This document shows positions 37,801 through 51,900 of a stretch of DNA of 64,000 nt, piece by piece (position 1 is the first letter of the stretch; each line of letters opens with the position of its first letter). This DNA comes from Paragordius varius (Eukaryota; Nematomorpha): NCBI GenBank assembly GCA_964247055.1, contig OZ176056.1, forward strand, positions 2,108,001 through 2,172,000, given 5' to 3'. The translations under genes and the position numbers were made by a program. The notes beneath the pieces were generated by a model, which was given only the letters and a program-made list of their open reading frames with translations, made no database searches and was not told the origin of the DNA.

Positions 37801-40800
37801 GTTACGATGAATTATATATTTAATTTTTACAAATACTTTTTGATCATTTCAATTCATTAAAGCTAATGAATAAATTATACATTAACTTCACACTTTTTAT
37901 ATCATCATTTTTCCAATAAATTTTAATTTATAACAGCTGAATTTTGGTTTATATTTTATAAAACGTATTTTTTGAAAAGTCAGTAACCATCTAAGAGAAC
38001 GGTTCCAATGTTAAAAACCGGTATTAAAAGTTATACTGTAAGCCAGGTCTTCCAAATTTTAAGAGATATGCTGTTTATTTTAAATTTTTACAACCCGATT
38101 GTGATTATAAACGAGCAGAAACCATTGAAATTTTGGTTCCACTTTTTTTTGACTTGGTTTTCCGGGCGTTAGTTTTCATGTTTTGTCCTTATAATTTTAA
38201 TTTTTATCAATATAGATTCTAAGTAAGACATATACCTTCCATAAGATTGGATCCTTCTGCAGAGGTAAAATAAATATATTCAATACATCAGTAAATTACT
38301 AAGTACCTGTATTCAAATTTTCGACATCTGAAATATATGGTTTATATCATTAAAATCATAACGATATATGTGCAAAAATGATTTTCAAAAATTGCTCAAT
38401 TATCTTTAAAAGATGTGTTTTATAAAAATATTTAATATATAAGAAATTTAGAATTGAAAAACATACGCTCCAATATTTGTCGGCCTATAAAATTAAAGTG
38501 AAATAAAATTCTTTTTTTTTGAAAAAAATTAAATAATATATTTTTTTCGAATTGTACCTTGAACGATTCTGTCATGACTAGTTTTAAATCTTTTGCCTTA
38601 TGTAAAATATTATAAAAAGTATACTTGGTCGAAGTTCTAATTGATATAGAAACGAATTATAAATTGTTAATTTAACCTTAATCGTATTTAGGTCAAATTT
38701 ATCCAATCTATAATAAATTTTGATAGCGGTATTTTATGTGTTTATTTAAAGTAATAAAAAGTTTTTTGGTTACCCTTTTTTCAGAAAAAATATTTTTTTT
38801 TAACTTAATGCTAAATTAAATGAAATTTACAATCACAAATGACTTTATAAAATTAATTAATTCACTTATGTTCTTTAAGTGCTGATTACCCAATTTTATT
38901 TTTTGAAATTAATAAATTAAAGATTTAATATGTTATAAAAAATGAAGTCTAGATTACTTATAAATATGAAAAAATCCCTCTATTTAAACAATTTTTTTAT
39001 TATTTCAAAAAATATCGGCTTTTGAAATATAAATATTTCTTTTTTGCATTAAAATGTAAGTTATACCGCTTATATCATCCTCACCTACATCATAGTCTAA
39101 ATTTAGGGAAATATATATATATGTATACTCCATCAGAACTGGAATCAACAAAAAATATGTGGAGTCTTAAGAACTAACTTAATTTCGGCCTTAAAATTTG
39201 AATATTGTCAACTGACCTTAAGTTTATGCATTAATCTTTACAAGGATAATATAAATTAGCCAAATTTATAAAATAATATAATATTTCGTGATTATTCTTA
39301 AACTTTTATGTAAATTATGGTTTTTTATTGTCATACATCTTTTTAAAGATGTCTATTTTGATTGCATATTAATTAAAAGGTTAAAAAAATTTTCATCAGT
39401 TTTTTTGGAGACCTATTTTTATAATTTGGTTTCATGTTATGTGATATGGACTCATACATTTCATAATTGAAATAATATTTAGCCTACCTAGGGTTAAACT
39501 GCTCATATGTGTAAAAAATTTGGTAGCAAAATATATATGTATTAAAAAAGTTGGCTTTTTTAAATTATTTTAATAAATTACAAATCATTAATTAACGTAA
39601 TATTAATAATTAATACGCTTGCAAATTTAACTAAAAATACATGTTAAATATAATTGTACATCCACCATATCATATGATATTTTTGAATATTCACGGCTTA
39701 GGTCATATAAACTAAAATAGTTTCGTATAAAAATCTACTTCTTTGAAGACCGGATGGTCCCGGTTGGGGTTCTGTGGCCTCTGTTTAAAATATAATTGGA
39801 AAAAATTAATATGTATTTCATAAAAATAGTTTTAGTCCCGTAAAATATAAAAAGCTTAGAGCATTTATAAAAAATTAAAACCAGATGAGCTTTGTGGGGT
39901 AATTTCAGATATGGCATTATCAGAAACTAAAAAGAAAATGAATAATTTTTAGTTCAAAATTATATAAATCGCAATTGATTTATTATATTATTTCCCTTCC
40001 TTAATATTAGTCTTAAACTTGTATGGACAATAATTGATAATGTATAAATAGATAGAGCCGAATTAAAAAATACCTTCAGTTGATGGTGGATTTACACTGG
40101 GCCCTGATAAAAATTATATATTTGCTTTTAGTTAAAAATTAGGTTTTTTAATTTTTGAACATAAACCGCCAAAGATACTTAGGTTAGGGTATAATACAGT
40201 CAAAAAAGTAAAAATTGTTTTTAAAAATAACGGTATTTGAACAAATTTTAAAATTTGTTAATTACTTTGTCACCAAAAATTAACACTAACTTGTCATTAC
40301 CTGGTTCTAACTGAGCCAATTCGCCTCCATCATCTAGATTTTTAGATTTATTTTTAATCATATCAATTTATAAAAATTTCCAAAATAGGTTTTAATTGGT
40401 TTCAAATAGTTTAGCGAAGCAAATATTTCAATTAAATAATTTTATACAATTTGCAATGTGTTTAATTACTTATTGTAATATTGAAAAACCAGAAATTACA
40501 AAACAAAAAGTTATTTTTATATAAAACTATTAAATTATTTTTTATAAAAATATTTGTGTAACATAAATTGACATCATCAATATTGGAATTAAAATTGCTT
40601 TTTTTGGTAGATTATAATTATTTAGATAAATCACTAATACTTATCCCATAATTTATCAATTAAACTTTTTATTTTTTTAAAAAAATATAATTACCAATAT
40701 TCGCAATTGTTTCAACCAATTTAGCAGCTTCACTGATTTCAACTATTTTATAATAAAATAAAATTTAGAAAAAAACCAAATAAAACAAAATTTTTGATAA

Positions 40801-43800
40801 TATATGGTTAATTTTTATCATAACATATAATTTTTAGGGTCATTGAATTATATACCTCCATCTACGACATTTTTATTTGTAAAAATATATTTGAGTTTTA
40901 CCTGTGAGTACAGTAGCTAATGTTTAAAAATATTTATTATAAATTACATTTTTATATAATTTAAAAATAATAGAAATTATATCATTGAAGTGACCGTTTT
41001 TTAACAAAGGAATTAGTAAAAAAATTTATTTAATTAAAATACTAAAATAAAGTTGCAAATTCATACAAAAATTAAATCACAAGGCTAAAATTTATGTTTT
41101 TATGTTTATATTAGGTGAATAACTTATCCAAACTATACTAGTAATTAAATAAATTATGTTAAAATTTCATATATTTTATCAATTACCTTTTCAATTTCAT
41201 GTAAAAAAATGTGCTAAAATTATTTTTTAAAAAATCAGAAAGCTCAATTTCCTATTTTTATATTAGAGTCTTGGCTTTAAATAACTAGTTGTTAGGTTTT
41301 TGGGGACCTCATAAAGAGCAAAAAGCAATAAACTCAAATAAAATATAATCATTTTAAAACAAATTTATAGTTCTTGCAAATGTAATTTTCTTTATTCCTT
41401 AACGAATTTCTCGGTATGGTAATGTTGTCGGTTTAGAACGTATATACTGTTAATATACAAGTTTAAATGGGGTAACTTTGAATGCAACTCAAAGAAAAGT
41501 AATGATTGGACAGAAACAATATTTTCATATTTTCCTTTTATAAAAAAAAGATTATAGGCAATAATTTTGAATTAATATAGGGAGAGTTAGGATCAAATAT
41601 ATACGCTAAATATATTCATACAAGCCAATATAATAAATTCATATCTTAAAAAGGTCAAATCAGTTAGCCTCTTTGAAACAAAACACGTTCTTTATTGTTG
41701 CAAGAATATGCTTTATACGGACAAAACGTATAGAAAAAGATTTGTCACAAAGTCATACATTCTTTTGCCTTGATTTTTACCCGCATTTTAATTTATTAAG
41801 TTTTTTTACAATTTAAATTTCGATTTATCATTTTATAAACGACAAAAGGCTGAGTTAATTTTATAAAAAGTCATGATTTTAAGAAAGAGTTGTCTTTTAT
41901 AAAAAACCTTCTTTGAGTTTTTCTGTTTTGTTCCTATGATTTAGGTCATTTTTTTATTTTACCATGATTAAATACTAAAAAAATTACATTTTACGTCGAA
42001 TAAATACCCGAATTTTTATCCGGTATAAAATATTTGCAATATAAATTAAATCATTAACGTCTACCTGCCACTAAAAATATAAATAATATAACTTTATAAA
42101 AAATATTTTTAGTGTGATATTTTTTATAAATGGTAAATTTTAACGATAAGAATTACACGTTCATTTTAACCATTAATAATAACTAGTTTGAAATATGTAT
42201 TTGAAATTTAAAAATTTTGTCCAAGAAACATAATAACAAATTTAAAGTAATTTTTAAAAAAATTAAATCTTTATAATGTAATAACTCACAATAAATATAA
42301 ATAATTTATCAAATATTGGATAAAATATAGTCTAGTATTAATTATTTCTATATTTTTTTAACGGTTAAAACAACGAAATTTTATGTTTAATATATAGCAA
42401 TTATTAAGAAATACCTTGTGGAGTTAGAGCACCTAAGAAGTTTATAATGCAAAAATATATTTCGAGAGATACAAATATGTCGTACCAATTCCGATCGCTG
42501 CAACAACTAATTTAAATCAATGATAAAATTAAATTGGTAAATAAATTTTTAAGACAAAACTTTTCGATATTCACACAAAAAAATTTAAATAACTGGTTTA
42601 ATTAAATTTTTTAGCTTAAAAATGAGGTAATCCTAAAAATAATGTTTTATCCAGGGGTATTCTGCACCGCAGTCCTCCAAAACATTTTTTAGAATTAATT
42701 CAATTAAATATAAAATATTATGAATGGCAAAAATATGCCCACTTATTTTATTCAATTTTCTGGAAAAATTTTGCTAAATTGGTGAATAATAAGTATATAT
42801 ATATATATATATTTATATTACGAATGGTATTAAGTCGAAAATGCGTGCCATGAAGCCATTTGTATTAGTTACCCTGTTTTTTACCCATTCTTATATTATT
42901 GGTTTGTATAAATTGTGAGTCAATCAAAGTAATTAATTTTATTATATCTTACTTAAAATGTAAATGTACTGTTTTTATTTTTATTGATCTCCTAAATTCT
43001 TAAAATTTCTACTGTTTAAAATCCAATAAATGTTGACAATAAATGCCATCATGTTTAATTATTTGTTCAAACTGTCGCATTTAAGATGTATAAAATAAAT
43101 AAAATATAAGTAGAAATAGTATACCAGGAAAAGCAGTTAAAAGTTTTTTTCCATCAATGACAGAATCCTTTTTATGTTAAATATATTTTTATACTTGAGT
43201 CCGACCTTTGTAAATTGAGTTTGTTTTGTTGGGCCTTTCATACTTCTTCTAAAAATTTTAATATTGCTATAAAGTTTTATTTAATGTCATATCACTGCAT
43301 TTATTTCAATGTGGCTATAACATTCAGAATTTTATACTACTAAAATTCTAAACACGGAAAATTATCAGTATAAAATCTTAAATATAATAGTAAAAGCAAC
43401 TTAAATTTTTTTTAGAATATGATGCAATATCAGCAAAATAATAATAATTAATGAATTTTCATTAGATTCCTCAAACTTCCTCGGACCAACACAAAAATAA
43501 GCCTGATTATTAATACATTTTCAAATATAAATACCGTTTTATTAGAGTGTTTATTTATATTGGCAGCTATATTAAAAAAGGATAAGAAATTTCTATTTAA
43601 AAACATCTCTTTAAAATCTTGACCCATTTTGAAAACAAGTTATAAAATCGGTTTCGGCACTGTATTCCAAATCGGTCAAACTTTTAAAAATACTAATTCC
43701 CAATAAGTGCATTTTATTATATAAATAAATTTTTAATATTTATAAAGATCGTTGGTTAAAAATGTATAAAAATAATTTTAATTTTTATTGTAACCGACAT

Positions 43801-46800
43801 AAAAACCGCTACACTAAAAAATACGACAATTTTTTTTACACCAAAATAGGATATATTCAATCGAGCAAAGGCAGTTAATATACATTATGCATTTTAATGG
43901 TTGCTTATTTCACACTATAGTAGGGCAATTTGCAACACAGTTAAGTGTTGTTTTTTTCCATACACTAACTACTGTGTTGGAAATCGTCCTACTAAATGTA
44001 AAATAAGCAACCATTAATATGCATACTGTAGTAAAAATGTATACGTATTCTTATTTATCTATTATTTTTTTAAAACACGTGCAAATACTTAAAATTTTTA
44101 AAATCAACACCATTTTTACTTGTTTCTCCTGGCCCTGACTAAAAAGAATGATTGAAATTTTTTGTTAAAACCTAAATTTATATTGTACAGTAAAAATCGG
44201 AATTCTAAGACAAAAGAAAAATAAGGACAAATATCTTTTTCAAAAGCAATTATACGTTTCGTTTTAATTTTTCCTGAATAAACTATTATTTACATTTGTA
44301 GAATATATAAATTGTGTTACCAATATACATCTCTATTTGATACTTTGCAGTTTGAAACAATGAGTTAAAATGGAAATAAAATCTCGAAAACTATAGCCGT
44401 GTGAAAAAATATTGGTATTTACGTTTTGTCTGTATAATATAAATTTTTACTGTAAATATTATTATACATAACATAAAAAGTTTTATAATTACGAGACCTG
44501 TTCATAATAATATTTATCCATCAACTGAGTTTCATTTGAATCTGAAAAATAACACAAATTCATTAAAATTAACCAGTCAATACTTAAACAACCATATGTT
44601 ATGGCTGGAAATAGAAATATGAATTTGACATGTGGTAAACTCAATTTTATGACCAAATAAGTATTTTTAATAATATATATGGTCTTAAAAAATTAAATTT
44701 CTGTTTAAACCATTTAACTGTTTATCATATTATAGCGAGAATTGCATTTCTAAGCAATAAGACCATTATCGGCTAAATCAATATTTCTCTAGTATGGAGC
44801 TCTAATTAATCATTTGACCACTTAAAATAAGTTATTATCATATTAAATATTTAATTTTAACCTTTAAAACAAGAACATAAAATAGCTTTGGGGGCTTTTT
44901 GAATCAAAAAATCGGCGGGCCGCATTCGAAGTATATATAAGCTAAATATAGCATTTACAGTTCAAATTCACCCTTGAACAATTCACCCTTGAACAATTCA
45001 CCCTTGTATAATATAAATTCACCCTCGAAGAATTCAAATTCACCCTAAAATAAATTGTATTTTTTAAGATTAAAAATTACCTTTAAAAATATTTTTAAAA
45101 TATCAAATTCCGTTTAAAATTAATATAATGCTGAAATAATAATCTATGTCGTAAAAATATATTTCATATCAATGATGAATTATATCATTCCGAAAACACA
45201 TAATTTATGTTTAGGGTGAAGGTGAATTGCTTAGGGTGAATTTGAGTGGTTCGACGGCGAATTTGAATTGCTCAAAGTTAAATATGAATTATAAATGGTA
45301 TATATTATCATTCAGCCATAAAAAATAAAATTTTAAACAACATTGATTTCTAGTTTGTTGCCAGAGAAGGTGAAATTTTTTAGGAAATATTAATTTTATA
45401 TTCATAAGAAAATTTTTTAAAAATATATTTCCAAATTTTCCGAGTGACGCACGGATCACGGAAGTGTGGTACACCCCTACTTTATGCATGAATTATATTT
45501 TAATCCAAAAAGTATTACTTATTGCGTATTCAGTAACTGACACGTTTGGTATTTTAGTGAGATTCTTCAAAATAAAAAATTTGAATTAGCCAGTTAATCA
45601 TAATAAAAATAATTATGGTAACGAAAAAGGGATATATTTAATTATAACTTGTATATTTGAAATTCCTAATAATAAATATTTAAATATAAATTTTATTATA
45701 ATACGATAGAAACAGCATTGTATTTGTAATCGAAACCACGGTAATAAACAGTATCTCATTTTCCTTTTTAAAAATCTCTTATAATGTATAATTTAAAATC
45801 ATCCGATGTCCGGTTCTTTATAATATTTTAAAAAATATGAAATCAAGATTTGACAATCACTTCAAAAACGAGCTGTATCAAAGACACTAAAACTAAAACC
45901 GAATTTAAAATGAAACCATAAAAGTTTTTTTTTCAAAAAATGTGTGGAAAAGTCAAAACAAAAAATTGTTTATTCATATTTGGAACCAATTTTAAAATAT
46001 AATTCTAGTATCAACCATTGCAATGCATATTCAAATATTTTTTTCGACAAAGGCATAAATATACTTTGTTCAATGTCCGTTCTGGATTGATTAGTATTAA
46101 GTGAATAATTGTCATCCTTGATCTCAATAACTAATTTAACATGTTAATAAATATCTATATGTAATAAATATCAATTGACTTTTGCTAATATTTTTAAAAA
46201 AAAAGTTTTGTTTATATTAATTAATCATAAATATTAATATTCTGAAGTAATTTAATAAATCATAATCAGGTAAAAACATAAAAATATGTAAGTGTATATC
46301 TTTACTGAATACAATCTGTTTATGATATGCTATATAATTTTATAAAAAATTTATTAAAATTCGTATAGCACGGATCAATATATAAAACCGATCGATTGGC
46401 TTATATACAATTATTCGCAAACTTTTATCAATATTTAAAAAAAATTTACCATTACCTCCTCAAATTTACTCTTTAACATTTTAAATTCACCCTCAAACAT
46501 TTTAAAATAACTCTAAAAAAATATGTGTTTTTGAATATCTTATATTACACATATTTTTGTAAAACAAAATTGGAATATTATTATTAAATACGGAAAAACA
46601 ATGACATGGCATTGAGAAACCAATCAATAAATACAGTCATTTATCCTTTATTTAACAAAAATTTATTTTTTTCGTTAAACGGATTTAGATATTTGGTAAA
46701 GAATGGAAAAAACAAGAGCTCTATGGTAATTCTTATATTTTTTTGATGAATATGATATACTGTTAATACCATAATGGTTATTGGTTGGATGTGCAGGAGA

Positions 46801-47072
46801 GACATATTATTATTGTTAAAAGGTATTTAATAAGTGACTGACTGTTTTTATATCTATTTACTAACATTGACGAATCCTTATTCAATCTAATCAGAAGACC
46901 ATATCACTCGAAATATAAGTTTTATTGTGAAAATCTAAGAATCTGTAAAATATTTTTAAAATTAATTGACATAATTTGCCATTTAAAGCAGTCAAAAAGG
47001 TTTTCCTAAAACTACAAATCGGCGAAACTTACCTGTCGTTTGACTTATTCGCATAATAGGAATCATCATCAT
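34839..47072 (-). CDS. Micro-exon gene, copy B: paralogue of copy A
   Basis: Exons in transcript order: 47072-47033 (weak), 46458-46450, 46329-46306, 46130-46065, 45893-45871, 45564-45519, 44541-44498, 44138-44120, 43566-43535, 43248-43206, (43136-43125), 42506-42486, 42432-42415, 42070-42065, 40916-40902, 40861-40856, 40742-40695, 40333-40301, 40103-40074, 39780-39739, 39352-39337, 39216-39179, 39138-39129, 38589-38558, 38484-38467, 38327-38307, 38256-38236, 35008-34973, 34888-34839. Every exon of copy A has a same-length counterpart except the first and last. The frame is open with or without the bracketed 12-nt exon, whose acceptor AG reads AA here, so it is probably skipped. All seven N-glycosylation sequons persist although nearby residues differ (KKDPNKT against NKHSNKT). 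The C-terminus ends KPALNN instead of KPAPE because of a one-base difference before the stop. The predicted product is about 268-272 residues. The first exon is shorter and lacks the hydrophobic stretch of copy A, so the start is doubtful. Confidence 0.7.
35708..35920. mobile_element. MITE of the CAGTAAAAATTG family, copy B only
   Basis: CAGTAAAAATTGGATTATAC at the left and GTTTTGTCCGTGTACTTCCA...TTTTTAATG at the right, with TA flanks. The corresponding place in copy A (about 2,610-2,650) shows no such element. Confidence 0.68.
43883..44028. mobile_element. Foldback MITE with CAGTATGCAT ends, copy B
   Basis: Same site and arms as 11,467-11,661 with a shorter centre: CATTATGCATTTTAATGGTT at the left and ATTAATATGCATACTG at the right. 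Confidence 0.78.
44188..44452. mobile_element. MITE of the CAGTAAAAATTG family, copy B orthologue
   Basis: CAGTAAAAATCGGAATTCTA at the left and TTTTGTCTGTATAATATAAA...TTTTTACTG at the right, with TA on both sides. Same site as 11,819-12,071 in copy A. Confidence 0.7.
44945..45305. mobile_element. Element with iterated AATTCACCCT ends, copy B only
   Basis: About 360 bp. The left end has CAATTCACCCTTGAA-type motifs in several head-to-tail copies (44,961-45,055); the right end has the complementary GGGTGAATTTGAATTG motifs (45,205-45,290). The tips are ATA(C/G)CATTTA(C/T)A. The matching site in copy A near 12,594-12,605 lacks it, so it inserted after the duplication or was lost from A. Confidence 0.7.
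46634..46774. mobile_element. Foldback MITE, left arm only, copy B
   Basis: CAGTCATTTATCCTTTATTT through the central GATGAATATGATATACTGTT, then truncated. Copy A at the matching place has about 480 bp of other sequence (13,870-14,355). Confidence 0.7.
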
Positions 47073-48930
47073 CGGAATATTTAATAAAATACTTTTTAAA
47101 AAAATATTTGGTTATTCACGTTAAAAAACATTTTATAAGGTCAGTTATCTATAGTACAAGGTACGCTCCAGCTACAATGTAATATATAAACAAGATAACA
47201 AACATTCTTTCTTAATAGTTATAACAGCCTAAGCAAAACAAAGTTAAATTACGTTTAGGATTAAAAATTATTTTGCATAAATACTTAGTTTACAATTTAA
47301 TTTTAAAGGGATTTGTAAATCCGTGCGAATAACAAGTATTTAAACAACAATATAAGTTTTTAAAATGAATAAATGTATAATTTGAAGAAAATAACAACCT
47401 TTTTCACATTATTACAGGTTAAATAAAATATATAAGTACTTATTCCTGTAATATTTTAATTTTAAATATTACGATTATGCCATTTATTATTTAAGTTTCG
47501 CAAATTATGGAACTTAAATGCAAAAATCATGGATCAATGATAACTGATTCCTTCAAATTGAAGGCAGTCAGCTCATGTCAAAAAAAATCGTCAATTATTT
47601 TTAGTAGAATTAAAACGCGAGACCATTACAGTCACCATATAATTAATTATTGCAAAAAATATTGGGAGGAAGCTAGTAGTTGAATTATATATATATACTG
47701 TGTGCAAAAAAGAGGGTCATTTTGATTTAACGAAATTTTTTTTTAATGAGATAGCTTATGACCAGCGTAGCCGCAAAATTTTTTATTTGTTGACAACCTA
47801 GTTTTTGAGATATTGAAAGAAAATCGAAATCGGGCAAAAATGGAAAAATAAGGATAATTAAGGATAATTAAAAAAATAATGATAAAATTTGAAATACTAC
47901 GGTTTATTATCATTTTAGGAGATATTTTCAATATATCAACCAACAATCCTTACAATTTCCTGTAACAAGTCTGTATGACAAATTAATATTTGTGTTGGCA
48001 TTTGTACGGATTGTTGGTTGATATTCCACTAATTTTCAATCCTATCATGCATAAATTAATACTTAAAAATTCCCACTCATTTAAGAATTCAAAATAAAAC
48101 AGTAAAAATAATTATACACTCATAAACCAGATGACAAAAAGGTGCAAAAATAAAAAACAATATTTTTGGTTTTATTTTGATATAGAAGTTTATTTTACTG
48201 AATAAAATATAAATGTTAAGATTATAATAGTGAGTTTAGGTAGTAAATAATTAAAAAAATATATTTTAATATATTTGTTAACATTTAAATTTATTTATAT
48301 TTACGAATTTACAACAACTATTTATTTAAAAAGATAACCAACTCTTTTAAAACTAGATAATTCCTACATAAATTAAAATCAATCTTTTTATGTTTATAAA
48401 ATGATTGTCTCAACATTTAATATACCATACTTTGCACAAACGGTGATTCTATAACATATGGTTATGAAATATGGTAATAATTTATCTCTACTGTATAATT
48501 TTTAAGAATTTTGTATTTGGAAATAAATCATGCCAATAACTTTGAATTTGGTTAAAAAAATTGAAGGTAGTATACGGAATCGCTGTGTCTGTCTTAATTG
48601 TTTAATATCAAAATATATAACATATATTATTAAAAAATAAAACCATACAATATTCGAATATCATATACGATTAAATTATTTATTTTTTATTTTATAAGGT
48701 GTTATGACCCCATTTTTGGGGTTATATATGTATTATTTAAGAAAACATTAAAAATATTGGATATCAAAATAATAATGGCTGATTTTCTTTTGTAGTTTGT
48801 TCCGTAGAGAATAAGATATATGACAAAAAATAAGAGTGAGATAGGCAAATTGGAATTATATGAAAAGCAAAATACGGTACTGTTAGTTTTTGCTGTATCG
48901 ATAAAAAACCTTCTGGCCTAATCTTTTATA
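47073..48930. other. Region between micro-exon gene B and satellite array
   Basis: No gene can be supported. The ends match copy A; about 47,672-48,290 is special to copy B and holds a strong inverted repeat (47,933-48,024). Confidence 0.5.
47933..48024. repeat. Perfect-stem hairpin, 23-bp arms, copy B only
   Basis: The left arm starts ATATCAACCAACAATCCTTA and the right arm ends GGATTGTTGGTTGATAT. They pair over 23 bases with one mismatch around a 46-base loop. The surrounding 620 bp is absent from copy A, so this may be part of an unrecognised insertion. Confidence 0.7.
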
Positions 48931-51900
48931 TCCACTCATAACCGACCCCCGCAATTCAATAACAAGATAGATGGTGTTTTGGCTGTTAACGAGATGAGAA
49001 TTGATTGAAAACAGATTTTGCCGGACGGTTTATTGTAAGATTTGGCTAACTTGAGTTTACTGTAAAGGACTAAACAGATTAAAGTATTATTGTGGACATC
49101 CACTCATCACCGAAGCCCTAATTCAGTAACAAGATAGATGGTGTTTTAGTTGTTAACAAGTTGAGAATTGATTGAAAACAGATTTTGCCGGACGGTTTAT
49201 TGTAAGATTTGGCTAACTTGAGTTTACTGTAAAGGACTAAACAGATTAAAGTATTATTGTGGACATCCACTCATCACCGAAGCCGCAATTCAGTAACAAG
49301 ATAGATGGTGTTTTGGTTGTTAACGTGATGAGAATTGATTGAAAACAGATTTTGACGGACGCTTTATTGTAAGACTTGGCTAACTTCATTTTACTGTAAA
49401 GGACTAAATAGATTAGTTATTTTTGCATCCACTCATCACCGAAGCCCCAATTCAGTAACAAGATAGATGGTGTTTTAGTTGTTAACGAGTTGAGAATTGA
49501 TTGAAAACAGATTTCGCCGGACAGTTTATTGTAAGAATTAGCTAACTTGAGTTTACCGTAAAGGACTAAATAGATTAGTTCTTTTTGCATCCACTCATCA
49601 CCGAAGCCCCAATTCAGTAACAAGATAGATGGTGTTTTAGTTGTTAACGAGTTGAGAATTGATTGAAAACAGATTTTGCCGGACGGTTTATTGTAAGATT
49701 TGGCTAACTTGAGTTTACTGTAAAGGACTAAACAGATTAAAGTATTATTGTGGACATCCACTCATCACCGAAGCCCCAATTCAGTAACAAGATAGACGGT
49801 GTTTTAGTTGTTAACAAGTTGAGAATTGATTGAAAACAGATTTTGCCGGACGGTTTATTGTAAGATTTGGCTAACTTGAGTTTACTGTAAAGGACAAAAC
49901 AGATTAAAGTATTATTGTGAACATCCACTCATCACCGAAGCCCCAATTTAGTAACAAGATAGACGGTGTTTTAGTTGTTAACAAGTTGAGAATTGATTGA
50001 AAACAGATTTTGCCGGACGGTTTATTGTAAGATTTGGCTAACTTGAGTTTACTGTAAAGGACTAAACAAATTAAAGTATTATTGTGGACATCCACTCATC
50101 ACCGAAGCCCCAATTCAGTAACAAGATAGATGGTGTTTTGGTTGTTAACGTGATGAGAATTGATTGAAAACAGATTTTGACGGACGCTTTATTGTAAGAC
50201 TTGGCTAACTTCATTTTACTGTAAAGGACTAAATAGATTAGTTATTTTTGCATCCACTCATCACCGAAGCCCCAATTCAGTAACAAGATAGATGGTGTTT
50301 TAGTTGTTAACGAGTTGAGAATTGATTGAAAACAGATTTTGACGGACGCTTTATTGTAAGACTTGGCTAACTTCATTTTACTGTAAAGGACTAAATAGAT
50401 TAGTTATTTTTGCATCCACTCATCACCGAAGCCCCAATTCAGTAACAAGATAGATGGTGTTTTAGTTGTTAACGAGTTGAGAATTGATTGAAAACAGATT
50501 TCGCCGGACAGTTTATTGTAAGAATTAGCTAACTTGAGTTTACCGTAAAGGACTAAATAGATTAGTTATTTTTGCATCCACTCATCACCAAAGCCCCAAT
50601 TCAGTAACAAGATAGATGGTGTTTTAGTTGTTAACGAGTTGAGAATTGATTGAAAACAGATTTTGCCGGACGGTTTATTGTAAGATTTGGCTAACTTGAG
50701 TTTACTGTAAAGGACTAAACAGATTAAAGTATTATTGTGGACATCCACTCATCACCGAAGCCCCAATTCAGTAACAAGATAGACGGTGTTTTAGTTGTTA
50801 ACAAGTTGAGAATTTATTGAAAACAGATTTTGCCGGACGGTTTATTGTAAGATTTGGCTAACTTGAGTTTACTGTAAAGGACAAAACAGATTAAAGTATT
50901 ATTGTGGACATCCACTCATCACCGAAGCCCCAATTCAGTAACAAGATAGATGGTGTTTTAGTTGTTAACGAGTTGAGAATTGATTGAAAACAGATTTTGC
51001 CGGACGGTTTATTGTAAGATTTGGCTAACTTGAGTTTACTGTAAAGGACTAAACAGATTAAAGTATTATTGTTGACATCCACTCATCACCGAAGCCCCAA
51101 TTCAGTAACAAGATAGACGGTGTTTTAGTTGTTAACAAGTTGAGAATTGATTGAAAACAGATTTTGCCGGACGGTTTATTGTAAGATTTGGCTAACTTGA
51201 GTTTACTGTAAAGGACAAAACAGATTAAAGTATTATTGTGGACATCCACTCATCACCGAAGCCCCAATTCAGTAACAAGATAGACGGTGTTTTAGTTGTT
51301 AACAAGTTGAGAATTGATTGAAAACAGATTTTGCCGGACGGTTTATTGTAAGATTTGGCTAACTTGAGTTTACTGTAAAGGACTAAACAGATTAAAGTAT
51401 TATTGTGGACATCCACTCATCACCGAAGCCCCAATTCAGTAACAAGATAGATGGTGTTTTGGTTGTTAACGTGATGAGAATTGATTGAAAACAGATTTTG
51501 ACGGACGCTTTATTGTAAGACTTGGCTAACTTCATTTTACTGTAAAGGACTAAATAGATTAGTTATTTTTGCATCCACTCATCACCGAAGCCCCAATTCA
51601 GTAACAAGATAGATGGTGTTTTAGTTTCTAACGAGTTGAGAATTGATTGAAAACAGATTTTGACGGACGCTTTATTGTAAGACTTGGCTAACTTCCTTTT
51701 ACTGTAAAGGACTAAATAGATTAGTTATTTTTGCATCCACTCATCACCGAAGCCCCAATTCAGTAACACGATAGATGGTGTTTTAGTTGTTAACGAGTTG
51801 AGAATTGATTGAAAACAGATTTTGCCGGACGGTTTATTGTAAGATTTGGCTAACTTGAGTTTACTGTAAAGGACTAAACAGATTAAAGTATTATTGTGGA

